Positions 22,607 through 31,112 are shown, counted from the stretch's first letter. The stretch: DNA of 33,721 nucleotides from an uncultured Clostridia bacterium (GCA_944389225.1 CALXLP010000015.1:1-33721); one strand, 5' to 3'. Program-made: numbers and translations. The notes: generated by a model from the letters alone, not told the origin.

Positions 22607-23536
22607 TTATATTTTACCAGCTGAACCAAATACATCTCTCATTTTATGTGCAACAGTTTCTTTTATTAATTCTCTTGCTGGTTTTAAGTATTTTCTAGGA
22701 TCAAATGCACTTGGATCTTCTACAAATACTTTTCTAATTCCTGCTGTCATAGCTAATCTTAAATCTGTATCAACATTGATTTTAGAAACACCAGATATAC
22801 TTGCTTCATGTAACATTTCATCTGGTACACCTTTTGCTCCTGGAATGTTTCCTCCATATTGATTACACATTTCAACCAATTCTGGTACAACTGTTGAAGC
22901 ACCATGTAATACGATTGGTGTATTTGGAATTCTTTCTTTAATTTCTTTTAAGATATCAAATCTTAATTTTGCTTCACCTTTAAATTTATATGCTCCATGA
23001 CTTGTTCCTATGGCAATTGCTAAAGAATCACAACCTGTTCTTTTTACAAATTCTTCTGCTTGTGCTGGATCTGTATACATAGCATCAGATGCTGCTACAT
23101 TAACATCATCTTCTATCCCTGCCAATTTTCCAAGTTCAGCTTCAACAACTACACCTTTAGAATGTGCATAATCTACTACTTGTTTTGTTAAAGCCACATT
23201 TTCTTCAAAATCATATTTTGAACCATCTATCATAACAGATGTAAATCCATTATCAATACACATTTTTGCTGTTTCAAAATCTGGTCCATGATCTAAGTGA
23301 ATGGCAATTGGTACTTCTGGATATTCTTCTACTGCTGCTTGTACCATTTTCATTAAATATCCTATTCTTGCATATTTTATTGCACTTGCTGATGCTTGTA
23401 AAATAACTGGTGATTGTGTTTCATGTGCTGCATCTGTAATAGCTTGTACAATTTCCATATTATTTACATTAAATGCACCTACTGCAAATCCTTCTTTCAT
23501 TGATTTTTCAAACATTTCCTTTGTCGTAACTAACAT
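22607..23536 (-). CDS. fba: Class II fructose-bisphosphate aldolase
   Basis: It cleaves fructose-1,6-bisphosphate to dihydroxyacetone phosphate and glyceraldehyde-3-phosphate in cytosolic glycolysis, and runs in reverse for gluconeogenesis. The Zn-dependent class II signatures are present: FAVGAFNVNN, IAIHLDHGPD (catalytic Asp82, zinc His83), VEAELGKLAG, IAIGTSHGAYKF, PIVLHGAST and KINVDTDLRLA. 309 residues is normal for the class IIb clostridial/Bacillus type. GGAGG is 7 nt before ATG. A consensus promoter and a very stable GGGG-AGAA-CCCC tetraloop hairpin precede it. It is a single-gene unit, expected to be highly expressed. Confidence 0.97.
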   Translation of the reverse strand: MLVTTKEMFEKSMKEGFAVGAFNVNNMEIVQAITDAAHETQSPVILQASASAIKYARIGYLMKMVQAAVEEYPEVPIAIHLDHGPDFETAKMCIDNGFTSVMIDGSKYDFEENVALTKQVVDYAHSKGVVVEAELGKLAGIEDDVNVAASDAMYTDPAQAEEFVKRTGCDSLAIAIGTSHGAYKFKGEAKLRFDILKEIKERIPNTPIVLHGASTVVPELVEMCNQYGGNIPGAKGVPDEMLHEASISGVSKINVDTDLRLAMTAGIRKVFVEDPSAFDPRKYLKPARELIKETVAHKMRDVFGSAGKI

Positions 23537-23553
23537 ATCTTTTCCTCCTTTTT

Positions 23554-23614
23554 GGGGTTCTCCCCTATTGATTTTTGCTAAGGTTATTTTATTTCTAAAT
23601 TACAGATATGTCAA
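23554..23614 (-). promoter_or_regulatory. Promoter and 5'-UTR hairpin of fba
   Basis: TTGACA (23609-23614), 17 nt, TAAAAT (23586-23591): a perfect -35 box. The leader holds GGGG-AGAA-CCCC (23554-23565) just before the AAAAAGGAGG ribosome-binding site, which may protect the mRNA 5' end. Confidence 0.85.
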
Positions 23615-23632
23615 GAAAAAATGAGAAGAAAA

Positions 23633-23800
23633 TTATTCCTTCCCATAAATGTAACTTGAACACATAGATTCTTCTGGTTGTTTTGTATTACAATTTTTAG
23701 TTGGCTCTACTTGAATTGCCTGTAACTTGCATAAATTTTGATTTGTTTCATTATATTTACAAGTTCCTACAGTACAATGTATCTTTTGATTTCCTTCCAT
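23633..23800 (-). CDS. DUF1540 small cysteine-rich protein
   Basis: A 55-residue protein, MEGNQKIHCTVGTCKYN onward, with the DUF1540 pattern of an N-terminal C-x4-C-x-Y-N, a middle Cys (NLCKLQAIQV) and a final Cys in ESMCSSY. The spaced cysteines probably bind a metal ion. The family is common in Clostridia and has no settled function. GGAGG lies 7 nt before ATG, and an inverted repeat sits upstream. It stands alone between fba and the HAD gene. The family call rests on the Cys spacing and is fairly safe. Confidence 0.85.
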   Translation of the reverse strand: MEGNQKIHCTVGTCKYNETNQNLCKLQAIQVEPTKNCNTKQPEESMCSSYIYGKE

Positions 23801-23823
23801 TTTGTTACCTCCAAAAATTTGTA

Positions 23824-23847
23824 TATGAACATCATTTTTTGTTCATA
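23824..23847. promoter_or_regulatory. Inverted-repeat operator candidate before the DUF1540 gene
   Basis: TATGAACA (23824-23831) and TGTTCATA (23840-23847) form a perfect 8-8-8 inverted repeat within 25 nt of the DUF1540 start. It may be an operator or a leader hairpin. Confidence 0.4.
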
Positions 23848-23879
23848 CTATTATTATGTGAAAAATTTTTATTTGTATT

Positions 23880-24647
23880 CTATTTTTGGAGAATATATTC
23901 TTTTAAATATTTGGCAACCCCTTCATTCATATTTGTATCTGTTACAAAGTTAGCAGATTCTTTCACAACTTCTTCTGCATTTCCCATTGCTATTCCAATA
24001 CCTGCATGTTTTATCATATCTAAATCATTGTAATCATCTCCAAATGCAATAATATCTTCATCTTTTATATTCCATGTTTTCATTAATGTTTGTATACTAT
24101 TCCATTTAGATACTTCTTGATCCATGATTTGGCATAACTGTCCATTATCTGTAACGATGCCTTTGCATGTATTAGGTAAAATCGAAAGGAAATCATGAGA
24201 AATAGGTGTTTTATTACAAATAATCACTTTATATACTGTTTTCATATCTAATTTTCTTAAATCTACAATTTCTGTCGGAGCCTTTCCAAAAAAATCAGAA
24301 GTATCAAAATTTGAATATAATTTGTCATCAATCTCAAAGCAAATTTGGTGATACCCAGATTTTTCTGATTGCTTAATTATTTGATGTACTGTATCTTTTG
24401 ACATTTCTTTTTTGTATAATATTTTTTCACCATCAATCATACAGGCACCGTTATAACAAATAATGGGGTTATCTCTTAATTTTTGAGGTACATATTTATA
24501 AGCATCCCTTGGTGGTCTTGCGGTTGCAAATAAAATTTTATTATCTCTATTTTTAAATTCTATTAAACTATCTATTGTTTCTTCTGATACAGTTTTATCA
24601 TTTCTTAATAATGTTCCATCTAAATCTAATACTAATAATTGGTTCAT
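23880..24647 (-). CDS. HAD superfamily phosphatase, Cof type
   Basis: This 255-residue protein is a cytosolic HAD-IIB (Cof/YidA-like) phosphatase of sugar phosphates, nucleotides or flavin phosphates. Motif I LVLDLDGTLLRND contains the nucleophile Asp. Motif II is in ILFATARP. A Lys in SKWNSIQTLM is in the motif III position. Motif IV is IIAFGDDYNDLDMIKHAGIG. A C2b cap lies between. Length is normal. AAGGAG precedes the ATG by 8 nt. The substrate cannot be predicted. It starts a run of single-gene catalytic units on this strand. Confidence 0.9.
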   Translation of the reverse strand: MNQLLVLDLDGTLLRNDKTVSEETIDSLIEFKNRDNKILFATARPPRDAYKYVPQKLRDNPIICYNGACMIDGEKILYKKEMSKDTVHQIIKQSEKSGYHQICFEIDDKLYSNFDTSDFFGKAPTEIVDLRKLDMKTVYKVIICNKTPISHDFLSILPNTCKGIVTDNGQLCQIMDQEVSKWNSIQTLMKTWNIKDEDIIAFGDDYNDLDMIKHAGIGIAMGNAEEVVKESANFVTDTNMNEGVAKYLKEYILQK

Positions 24648-24726
24648 TTAATTTTCTCCTTATATTCTATTATGTATTCTAATTATAAATTATCCCTTTT
24701 TAATGTAATGAAATAACAACCTAGCC

Positions 24727-25419
24727 TTATTCGTTATTACAGTTATCATTAATACAATTTTTCGGTGGTTCTTTAAAGCTTAAGTACCAACTGATTCCAT
24801 TTCTGTTATTCTCTATTTCACTAACACGTTCTACAAGTTCTTCATAAGTTTTTGGTGGTGAAATAATGACTGGTTGATTAGGAATCCAATTGGCCGCCGT
24901 TGAGCCTTGTGCACAATCTGCCATTTGCAATGCCTGCACTATTCTAATAATTTCTGGTATAAATCTTCCGACATTCATTGGATAAATTAAAATGGTTCTA
25001 ATAATTCCTTTATCATCTATAACATAAACATTTCTGACAGTTTCTGTGTTACTAATATCATTTGAAATCATCCCATATCTTCTGGCAATTTCTCCATTTC
25101 TATCAGCGATAATTGGAAAAGATATTTTTACACCTGTCCTGCAGTATATATCATATACCCATGCTAAGTGTGAAGAATTACTGTCTACACTTAAACCTAA
25201 CAATTCTGTATTTAATTGTTTAAAATATGTATGTGCTTTTGTAAAAGCAATCATTTCTGTTGTACATACTGGGGTAAAATCTCCTGGATGAGAAAATAAA
25301 ATTAACCACTTTCCTGCATAATCATTTAAGGATACTTTTCCCATTGTTGTATTGGCTTCAAACTCTGGTGCTCGTTGTCCTATTTTGACATTTCCATTCA
25401 TCATTAACTCATAATCCAT
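24727..25419 (-). CDS. Peroxiredoxin (Prx6/thermophilic TPx type)
   Basis: It reduces hydrogen and organic peroxides. The peroxidatic Cys52 lies in SHPGDFTPVCTTEMIAF, with Thr49 and Pro45 in place. Arg in the later NVYVIDDKGIIRT region is consistent with the Prx6 subfamily. The C-terminal extension (SWYLSFKEPPKNCINDNC) carries two Cys, which recall the resolving Cys in long-tail Prx proteins of anaerobes. The 230-residue length fits. GGAG is 10 nt before ATG. The reductant is not encoded nearby. Function as a peroxiredoxin is secure, the subfamily likely. Confidence 0.93.
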   Translation of the reverse strand: MDYELMMNGNVKIGQRAPEFEANTTMGKVSLNDYAGKWLILFSHPGDFTPVCTTEMIAFTKAHTYFKQLNTELLGLSVDSNSSHLAWVYDIYCRTGVKISFPIIADRNGEIARRYGMISNDISNTETVRNVYVIDDKGIIRTILIYPMNVGRFIPEIIRIVQALQMADCAQGSTAANWIPNQPVIISPPKTYEELVERVSEIENNRNGISWYLSFKEPPKNCINDNCNNE

Positions 25420-25490
25420 AAAATATAGTCTCCTTTCATTTTTATATATTTTATGGGTTATGGTTTTGTTTGGTTACCGTTAAATTAAGT

Positions 25491-25541
25491 TTATTTGTTT
25501 TCTTTATGTTTCGCTACGATTCCTATGATAACTTTACTCAT
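25491..25541 (-). pseudogene. 16-aa stub, start of a truncated gene
   Basis: MSKVIIGIVAKHKENK followed by TAA. The first 11 residues look like the first beta strand of a gamma-glutamyl-GABA-hydrolase-like (class I glutaminase-fold) protein, which typically begins with IIGIVAKH. AAGGGAG lies upstream inside the acetyltransferase gene, and the ATG shares its A with that gene's stop (TAATG). The rest of the gene is absent, so this is probably a deletion remnant. A true micropeptide is less likely. Confidence 0.4.
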
Positions 25542-26065
25542 TATAATTCACACTCCCTTAAATTATATGGATAATACCCTATACCTTGTCTTATTAATTT
25601 AAAATGATAATTTTCATATATCTGATTCAACTTTTCATTTGTACTTAAACATTCCAAACGTAAATAATTTTTATCATTTTGTTTTGCTAATTCTTTACAT
25701 ATATCAAAAATAATTTTCCCTAAATTTTTAAATCCAACTTTTGTTACTAATTTATATACATAATATGCTTTTGTATCTTTATCTTCCCAAAAACTAGTTC
25801 TTTCAGATAGTTCAAAAGCTGCAATTAATTGATTGTCTTTTATAAGCATAAAATAATTTTCTTTTTCTATTGCTTCCATAAATTCACTTTTGGGATGATT
25901 TTTCAGATATTGACTCCATTGATTAATCTCATTATCTTCGAACCATTGTATTCTTTCTTTATATAATTCCATAATATCTTCTAAATCAGACATTTTAGCA
26001 ATTTTTAATATAATCCCTTTTTCTTCTAATTTTTTTATCATTTCTGCGCTTAAATTTTTATTCAA
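25541..26065 (-). CDS. GNAT-family N-acetyltransferase
   Basis: This 174-residue protein has a GNAT-like fold. The N-terminal RIQWFEDNEINQWSQYL pattern is typical of a small Firmicute GNAT group, followed by a strand with YFMLIKDNQLIAAFEL. The acetyl-CoA loop region is around YVYKLVTKVGFKNLGKIIFD, and the C-terminal part ends in LECLSTNEKLNQIYENYHFK. The start is TTG at 26065 with GGAG 10 nt before; no better start is seen. The substrate is unknown. It lies between two truncated gene stubs. Confidence 0.75.
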   Translation of the reverse strand: MNKNLSAEMIKKLEEKGIILKIAKMSDLEDIMELYKERIQWFEDNEINQWSQYLKNHPKSEFMEAIEKENYFMLIKDNQLIAAFELSERTSFWEDKDTKAYYVYKLVTKVGFKNLGKIIFDICKELAKQNDKNYLRLECLSTNEKLNQIYENYHFKLIRQGIGYYPYNLRECEL

Positions 26066-26101
26066 TCTTTTGTCTCTCCTTTATTCTCATTTTTTATAAA
26101 C

Positions 26102-26188
26102 TTAATTTATATAATCTTTGTATTCTAGACTCTTCGCTATATGTGTCAATATCAGAAATCCATTAAACGCTGTATATAATATTTTCAC
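26102..26188 (-). pseudogene. 28-aa stub with strong ribosome-binding site, truncated gene
   Basis: A GTG start 6 nt after GGAGG opens a 28-codon frame, MKILYTAFNGFLIL onward, ending in DYIN. The first 10 residues look like the N-terminus of a pyroglutamyl-peptidase-like protein, and the continuation does not fit that family. A deletion joining a gene start to unrelated sequence is the simplest reading. A real small membrane peptide is possible. Confidence 0.35.
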
Positions 26189-26206
26189 TTTTTCCTCCAT
26201 TAAATT

Positions 26207-26794
26207 TTACTTGACTAAAAATTTCATAATTTTATTTATTGATTTAGAAAAATTATTTTCATCTACACAATAAATTTTAGAATTATGGCTTGTATCTCTT
26301 ATATAATCCATTTTCAATAATTTCTTACATATTTTTTCTCCATGCTCAGTACTCGCATCTGCCATTATTTTTATTATCTTAATGTTTCTAACTATTAGTA
26401 TCTCGTATAAATCAATACATCCTTTTAATAGTGTAGTTATTACATGATAATCATTTCTGTAATTTTGATTTATTGATATTGAAGATAAGTATAAGTAATA
26501 TTCTTTGTTATCTTCATATCTTTCTATTTGAGAATCTATTACATCAACTTCATTCATTTTATTATTATAAATATCATAAAAAGTTCTCTCATTTAATGGT
26601 AGTATATTAACACTTGCAATTACTTCATTATCGCTGCTTCTAACACCTATACAAGTTAAGCTATTTTTTTGATACCACTTCAATACTTCTTCAGCTGGTG
26701 TTATATTATCATTTGGAAAATATGAATGTTCAATATTTTCCATTACTTTAAAATCTTCTAAATCAAATTTATAATCTATTTTTAGTTCTTCCAT
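26207..26794 (-). CDS. GNAT-like acetyltransferase
   Basis: This is a 195-residue protein. An early ITPAEEVLKWYQKNSLTCIG segment, a strand NEVIASVNILPLNERTFYD and YYLYLSSISINQNYRN (in place of the usual R-G-x-G acetyl-CoA motif) point to a GNAT fold. The classic Q/RxxGxG/A motif is not obvious, so acetyltransferase activity is uncertain. The C-terminus ends in KSINKIMKFLVK. It begins 2 nt after the PHP gene and is surely co-transcribed with it. A weak ribosome-binding site lies inside the preceding gene. Confidence 0.65.
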   Translation of the reverse strand: MEELKIDYKFDLEDFKVMENIEHSYFPNDNITPAEEVLKWYQKNSLTCIGVRSSDNEVIASVNILPLNERTFYDIYNNKMNEVDVIDSQIERYEDNKEYYLYLSSISINQNYRNDYHVITTLLKGCIDLYEILIVRNIKIIKIMADASTEHGEKICKKLLKMDYIRDTSHNSKIYCVDENNFSKSINKIMKFLVK

Positions 26795-26796
26795 TT

Positions 26797-27495
26797 TTAC
26801 TGTTTCCCATCTTTTATTACTTTGTATTCTCTATTTTTTAATACTGTTACTAATTGTTTGATGTCTTTTATTTCTTCTGTTGTTACTATTCCTCCTCTTG
26901 CTAAATCTTCTAAATTATGAAAATCTGAACCAGATGTTAATATTTTATTTGTACTCATACCATATTCTTCTGCTTTTTCATTTCTAGATACTTCATCATG
27001 ACAACCATTAAATATTTCTATTCCATCAACATATTCCAATGGTGCAAGTTCTATATCATTTCTAAAAGGATGTGCTTGTACTAATAGGTATCCTTTTTGA
27101 TGACACAAATTATACAATTCTGGAAGTGAATATTCATAAATCTTTTCATTGTTATATAAAAAATCTTTGTCTATCCCATATACTAGATAATCACTATTTG
27201 TTTGATGTAAGGTTATTTCTACGCCTAATAAAATATTTAATCCTAAACTTTCTCCATATTCTTTTGCAATATCAAATCCAGTAAACACATAATTCATTTT
27301 TTGTTTCCAAGAAATATTCCCTAGTCTTTCCATCTTTCCTTTACTGCAATGATCAGTAACAACAATTGTTGAATATCCTTTTTCTTTATATACTTCTATC
27401 ATTTCTTTTGCAGAAATATTTGAACAAGAACTAGATTCTTTTGTATGTAAATGTAATTCTGTTAAATATTTTTGATTCAATTTTTTCACTTCCAT
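26797..27495 (-). CDS. PHP-domain metal-dependent phosphoesterase
   Basis: A 232-residue PHP protein with all metal-ligand motifs: TELHLHTKESSSCS, VVTDHCSKGK, LGVEITLHQ, VQAHPFRND and SGSDFHN. It matches stand-alone PHP proteins that hydrolyse nucleoside or histidinol-type phosphates; the substrate cannot be told. The start at ATG 27495 has only a weak ribosome-binding site, and an in-frame TTG six codons in after GGAAG is the alternative. It leads a two-gene unit with the GNAT-like protein. Confidence 0.88.
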   Translation of the reverse strand: MEVKKLNQKYLTELHLHTKESSSCSNISAKEMIEVYKEKGYSTIVVTDHCSKGKMERLGNISWKQKMNYVFTGFDIAKEYGESLGLNILLGVEITLHQTNSDYLVYGIDKDFLYNNEKIYEYSLPELYNLCHQKGYLLVQAHPFRNDIELAPLEYVDGIEIFNGCHDEVSRNEKAEEYGMSTNKILTSGSDFHNLEDLARGGIVTTEEIKDIKQLVTVLKNREYKVIKDGKQ

Positions 27496-27507
27496 TTCTT
27501 ATGATTA

Positions 27508-28416
27508 TTATAATTCGTATTCTTTTATCTCACAATTTGAGTGCATATCATAACCAACATTGCCCTCTTCAGGTATTCCATGAAAATACCAATAAATAGC
27601 TCTTAATGTTCCTCCATGTGTTACTAATAAAATTGTTTCATCTTTATATTTTTCCTTTAATTCGTCTAAATCTAAGTATGGTGCTGCATCCTCTATTTCT
27701 AATAGTTTCAATTCATTATTGTATAATTTTATAAAGTCAACCCTTTGTATTCCTATTAATTGTTTATTTAAGTTTGCAAATTTTTGAGCTATCTGTTTTT
27801 CTTTTTCATTATAATTATATTTTATGGCATCAGGATACACTGGCACTTTGCTTGGTTTAAATTCTAAAGCATATTGCAATTCATTATTTAAGAAGTAAAA
27901 TTGTACTTCTGATTGGAAATCCATTAACGGTTGTAAAATATACTTATTAAAATCCACCTCTTCTATTTCTCTTTTAGTTATAACTTTTTGTTCCATTCCA
28001 TCATAACCAATTTTAGGTTTTAATAAATATTTTTCTGTTTCTGCAAACTTATTGATATCTTCCTTCTTATTTATACTAGGGATAACTTCATAGCCTCTAT
28101 TAAACAATTTTACAAGGTAATCTTTTCCTTGTTCATCAAACTTACCATTAAAGTTGATTAATTTCTTGTTTTTACATCTTAATCTGTTATTTAGTTTGTT
28201 GGCCATTTCTTCATATTTCAATATTTCTTCATAATTATGATTATCACTTAACCATATATTTCTTTTAATGAATACATCATATTCCTCATCTAATTTTTCA
28301 TCATAATCTATCCAGGAAATATCTACAATATTTCCATCTTTTTTCAATATATCTGCTATCCATATATCTTCTTTTGATTCTTCATTTTTTAGATTGGTTA
28401 ATAATAAAATTTTCAT
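27508..28416 (-). CDS. ATP-grasp protein fused to a histidine-phosphatase C-terminus (chimera)
   Basis: Residues 1-250 resemble a glutathione-synthetase-like ATP-grasp ligase. Lys in YLLKPKIGYDGMEQKV contacts ATP, the QPLMDFQSEVQFYF strand follows, and the metal-binding end is RVDFIKLYNNELKLLEIEDA. At YLDLDELKEKY the sequence switches to the end of a histidine phosphatase: TILLVTHGGTLRAIYWYFHG and IPEEGN, ending NCEIKEYEL. The ATP-grasp core normally continues for several residues past the point of fusion, and the phosphatase part lacks its N-terminal RHG motif, so neither domain is complete. Both families have an L-D-E/D-L stretch here, a likely microhomology for an in-frame deletion. AAGGA precedes the ATG by ~9 nt. 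Upstream in the same frame ~27 further codons look protein-like but have no start. Confidence 0.75.
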   Translation of the reverse strand: MKILLLTNLKNEESKEDIWIADILKKDGNIVDISWIDYDEKLDEEYDVFIKRNIWLSDNHNYEEILKYEEMANKLNNRLRCKNKKLINFNGKFDEQGKDYLVKLFNRGYEVIPSINKKEDINKFAETEKYLLKPKIGYDGMEQKVITKREIEEVDFNKYILQPLMDFQSEVQFYFLNNELQYALEFKPSKVPVYPDAIKYNYNEKEKQIAQKFANLNKQLIGIQRVDFIKLYNNELKLLEIEDAAPYLDLDELKEKYKDETILLVTHGGTLRAIYWYFHGIPEEGNVGYDMHSNCEIKEYEL

Positions 28417-28503
28417 TGATTTTTTCCTTCTAAATTCTTTTCTTTTATATACTTTTTCAAATATAATATTTCCAACAATATTACTTATTTCATTTTTCTA
28501 ATT

Positions 28504-29439
28504 TTATTTTATATTTTTAATGTATTCAACTAATCTGTTTGCCACTTCAACATCCATTCTTTCTACTGCTTCCTTTGTTACTCCAGCTATATGTGGTGTT
28601 ATGATTACATTATTTCTTTTTTTATTTAAAATATCTTTATAATTTTCAGCATCTATATCTAATCCAACATTGAATGTCTTATTTTCATCAGCATAATTTA
28701 TTAATGCATTCATATCTACAAGTTCTCCTCTTGAGGTATTTATAAATGTTGCTGTTTTTTTCATTAATCTAATTTTTTCTTTAGAAATTAAATTTCTATT
28801 TTCTTCATTTAATGGTATATTAATTGTTATAATATCAGCATTTGATAATACTTCATCTAAAGATACAAATTCGATTCCTTGTTTCTTTAAATCTTTATGT
28901 AGTTCTGGATTTAATGTATTACAAATTATTTTCATATCAAATACTTTAGAAATTCTTATTACTTCTCTAGAAATTTTACCAGCTCCAATGATTCCAAGTG
29001 TACTACCAGTTATATCGTTACTTCTCATAGATAAATTTCTTCTATTTTCACCTCTTAATGAAATATCATTAGCTTCTATTATCCTTTTCTTTAATGCTAG
29101 TATTAATGCAAATATATGCTCTGCAACTGATAGGACATTTGAATTTTGGCAGTTAATTATTTTGACATTGTCATTTTCTAGAAATGCTCTATCTATATGA
29201 TCTAATCCAACAGATAATGTTGCTATTACCTTTTTCTTTGTTATTATTGGTAACATATCTTTTGTAAACTCATCTTCTATTCCAATTATAAGGATATCAT
29301 ATTCATCTAATAATTTGATTAAACCTTCTTTATCTGGCCTTTTGTGCGAATTTGAAATATCTAATTGTATTCCATTGTTTCTAATTATTTCACATGCTTT
29401 TTTATCTAAATTTTTTATGATACTATATGCTTTTAACAT
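28504..29439 (-). CDS. D-isomer-specific 2-hydroxyacid dehydrogenase
   Basis: This 311-residue NAD(P)-dependent enzyme reduces 2-oxo acids or glyoxylate-type compounds. The substrate-domain SVGLDHID, the Rossmann GIIGAGKISREVIRI, the active-site Arg in FINTSRGELVDM, and the terminal His in TPHIAGVTKEAVERM are present. The central Glu is probably in GLDIDAEN. GGAG lies 6 nt before ATG. The substrate is unknown; phosphoglycerate dehydrogenase activity (serA) is not supported because the regulatory domain is missing. Confidence 0.88.
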   Translation of the reverse strand: MLKAYSIIKNLDKKACEIIRNNGIQLDISNSHKRPDKEGLIKLLDEYDILIIGIEDEFTKDMLPIITKKKVIATLSVGLDHIDRAFLENDNVKIINCQNSNVLSVAEHIFALILALKKRIIEANDISLRGENRRNLSMRSNDITGSTLGIIGAGKISREVIRISKVFDMKIICNTLNPELHKDLKKQGIEFVSLDEVLSNADIITINIPLNEENRNLISKEKIRLMKKTATFINTSRGELVDMNALINYADENKTFNVGLDIDAENYKDILNKKRNNVIITPHIAGVTKEAVERMDVEVANRLVEYIKNIK

Positions 29440-29462
29440 CTTTTTCTCCTTAAACTAATCTT

Positions 29463-29966
29463 TTATTTTAGTTCATATTCTTTTATCAATTCCATATTTT
29501 GATTATATACCCATATATATTTTATTTCTCCAACAAAAGAATGAAATATATTATGTGCCAAATCATAAGTATTCTGATTTATATTATCATTTGTACATAA
29601 TGTTATATGTGGTTTATATATCCTGTTTCTTGTGTTTTCTAATCTATATGCATCTAATTCTTGGTCAAAAAGTTGTTTTAATCTAATAAATTCTTTTGTG
29701 TCAAATGGTTCAATATACAATGTTTTGGCATCAAAATCATTTAAATTAATACATCTAATTTTAAATTGATTTATATTGCTTATAATATTATCTAATTTAT
29801 TTATAAAAGTTTCTTGGTCTTTACAATCATATAAATCAATTGTTATATGTGGTAACCAATTTCTTTCTTCATTTTTTATTTTATTTTCTTTTAAATAGTT
29901 CTGTATACTTTTAATAAATTGTTCTGTTTCTTTGTCAAATCCATATTGTAATACATAGTCATACAT
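29463..29966 (-). CDS. 2H phosphoesterase (2'-5' RNA ligase-like)
   Basis: A 167-residue protein with two HxT motifs, NWLPHITIDLYDC and YKPHITLCTND, that define the 2H phosphoesterase superfamily. These cut cyclic phosphates or 2'-5' bonds in RNA. The length is typical. The ATG at 29966 has GGAGG 9 nt upstream and is preferred to a TTG two codons earlier. It lies next to a HAD protein of a type linked to RNA repair, which fits a role in RNA end processing. This is inference. Confidence 0.85.
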   Translation of the reverse strand: MYDYVLQYGFDKETEQFIKSIQNYLKENKIKNEERNWLPHITIDLYDCKDQETFINKLDNIISNINQFKIRCINLNDFDAKTLYIEPFDTKEFIRLKQLFDQELDAYRLENTRNRIYKPHITLCTNDNINQNTYDLAHNIFHSFVGEIKYIWVYNQNMELIKEYELK

Positions 29967-29987
29967 GTACAAAAACCTCCTATTGTT

Positions 29988-31112
29988 CTAATATAACTCT
30001 TTATCTGAGCTACTTTCTTTTTCTACTTCTATTTTTGAAATATCTGCATGAAACAAATATTGGACAACTTCTCTCATGTTCTTTATAGAGCCATGTAAAT
30101 TATTTTCTTCTAATTCTTCATATTTTTGTCTAGCTGATTGTAATAATTTCATCTTTTGCTCTTCAGATAGTTTAGAAATTAAGTCTTGTATCATTTGCAT
30201 TTCTTCTTTTTCGTCTATTTCTATTTGTTCTAATACAATGCTATATAATGGTAAAGAATCTGAACCAGCTTCCAATAACATTAAACTAGAAAAATAATCT
30301 GCATTACTGATAACGGCTTGCTCAAATGTTCTTTGGTTATTGGTCATAATTCTTCCATTTTTCCAAGAATCTATGCTGATTTTCTTTCTGATTTCTTCTG
30401 GTAAGTAATAATATAATCTTTTATATTGTGTACCTGATATATCAAATGAAAAGCCTTCAAAGTTCTCTTTTAAAATTGAAGCATAGACTGACTCTGCCTT
30501 AACTTTATAAGATTTTGTTAATTTATCAAAATAGTCTTGTAATTCTTTTAAGCCTTCTGATTTTAAAATATATCTTTTTTGTTGGTTAAAGCTGGTACAA
30601 GCCTGTTCAAATTCTTTTTTTCCAAAAGAATCTCCTTTTGTGCAACATTGAATAAATTGTTCTTCAAACATTTCAGTAAAATGTTCATCATTGTCATCTA
30701 AAATCACAAATTTTTCTATTTCTTTATGAAGTAATAAGTATAGTTGTATTTCTAACATTCTATTTTGCAAATCATCAGTCATATCATCTAAATCCAAATT
30801 ATATTCTACTCTTAATTTTTCATATAGTGTTCTCAAATTTGCATAATCTTCTGTTCTTTCCTTTTCTGTAATTGGATCCTCTTTGATAGATTTTTTTAAT
30901 TTGTCTATTGATATAGATTTTCCCCACTTACGCCAAGTAGAAATTAAAACAATTTTAGCATCATATTTATTTTGAAGCTTTTGAAGATAATTAAGTGCAT
31001 TATCATCAATATTTTTATATGTTCTTTCCTTTTTTGTTTGCATTTCTTTATATCTTTTGGTATAATTTGGACTATTTAAAACACCATCTATATCTAGAAA
31101 AATTACATTCAA
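29988..31112 (-). CDS. HAD-domain protein of the RNA-repair-associated type with helical extension
   Basis: This is a 374-residue protein. The N-terminal 170 residues begin MNVIFLDIDGVLNSPNYTKR, and KIVLISTWRKWG and VILDDNDEHF supply the remaining HAD motifs. The pattern matches the HAD domain seen in Swiss-Army-Knife RNA repair proteins, where it is thought to remove a phosphate from RNA or nucleotides. The C-terminal ~200 residues are helical and acidic and match nothing I know. TTG at 31112 is used, with GGAGG 8 nt upstream. The 2H gene follows 21 nt downstream, so co-transcription is likely. Confidence 0.75.
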   Translation of the reverse strand: MNVIFLDIDGVLNSPNYTKRYKEMQTKKERTYKNIDDNALNYLQKLQNKYDAKIVLISTWRKWGKSISIDKLKKSIKEDPITEKERTEDYANLRTLYEKLRVEYNLDLDDMTDDLQNRMLEIQLYLLLHKEIEKFVILDDNDEHFTEMFEEQFIQCCTKGDSFGKKEFEQACTSFNQQKRYILKSEGLKELQDYFDKLTKSYKVKAESVYASILKENFEGFSFDISGTQYKRLYYYLPEEIRKKISIDSWKNGRIMTNNQRTFEQAVISNADYFSSLMLLEAGSDSLPLYSIVLEQIEIDEKEEMQMIQDLISKLSEEQKMKLLQSARQKYEELEENNLHGSIKNMREVVQYLFHADISKIEVEKESSSDKELY

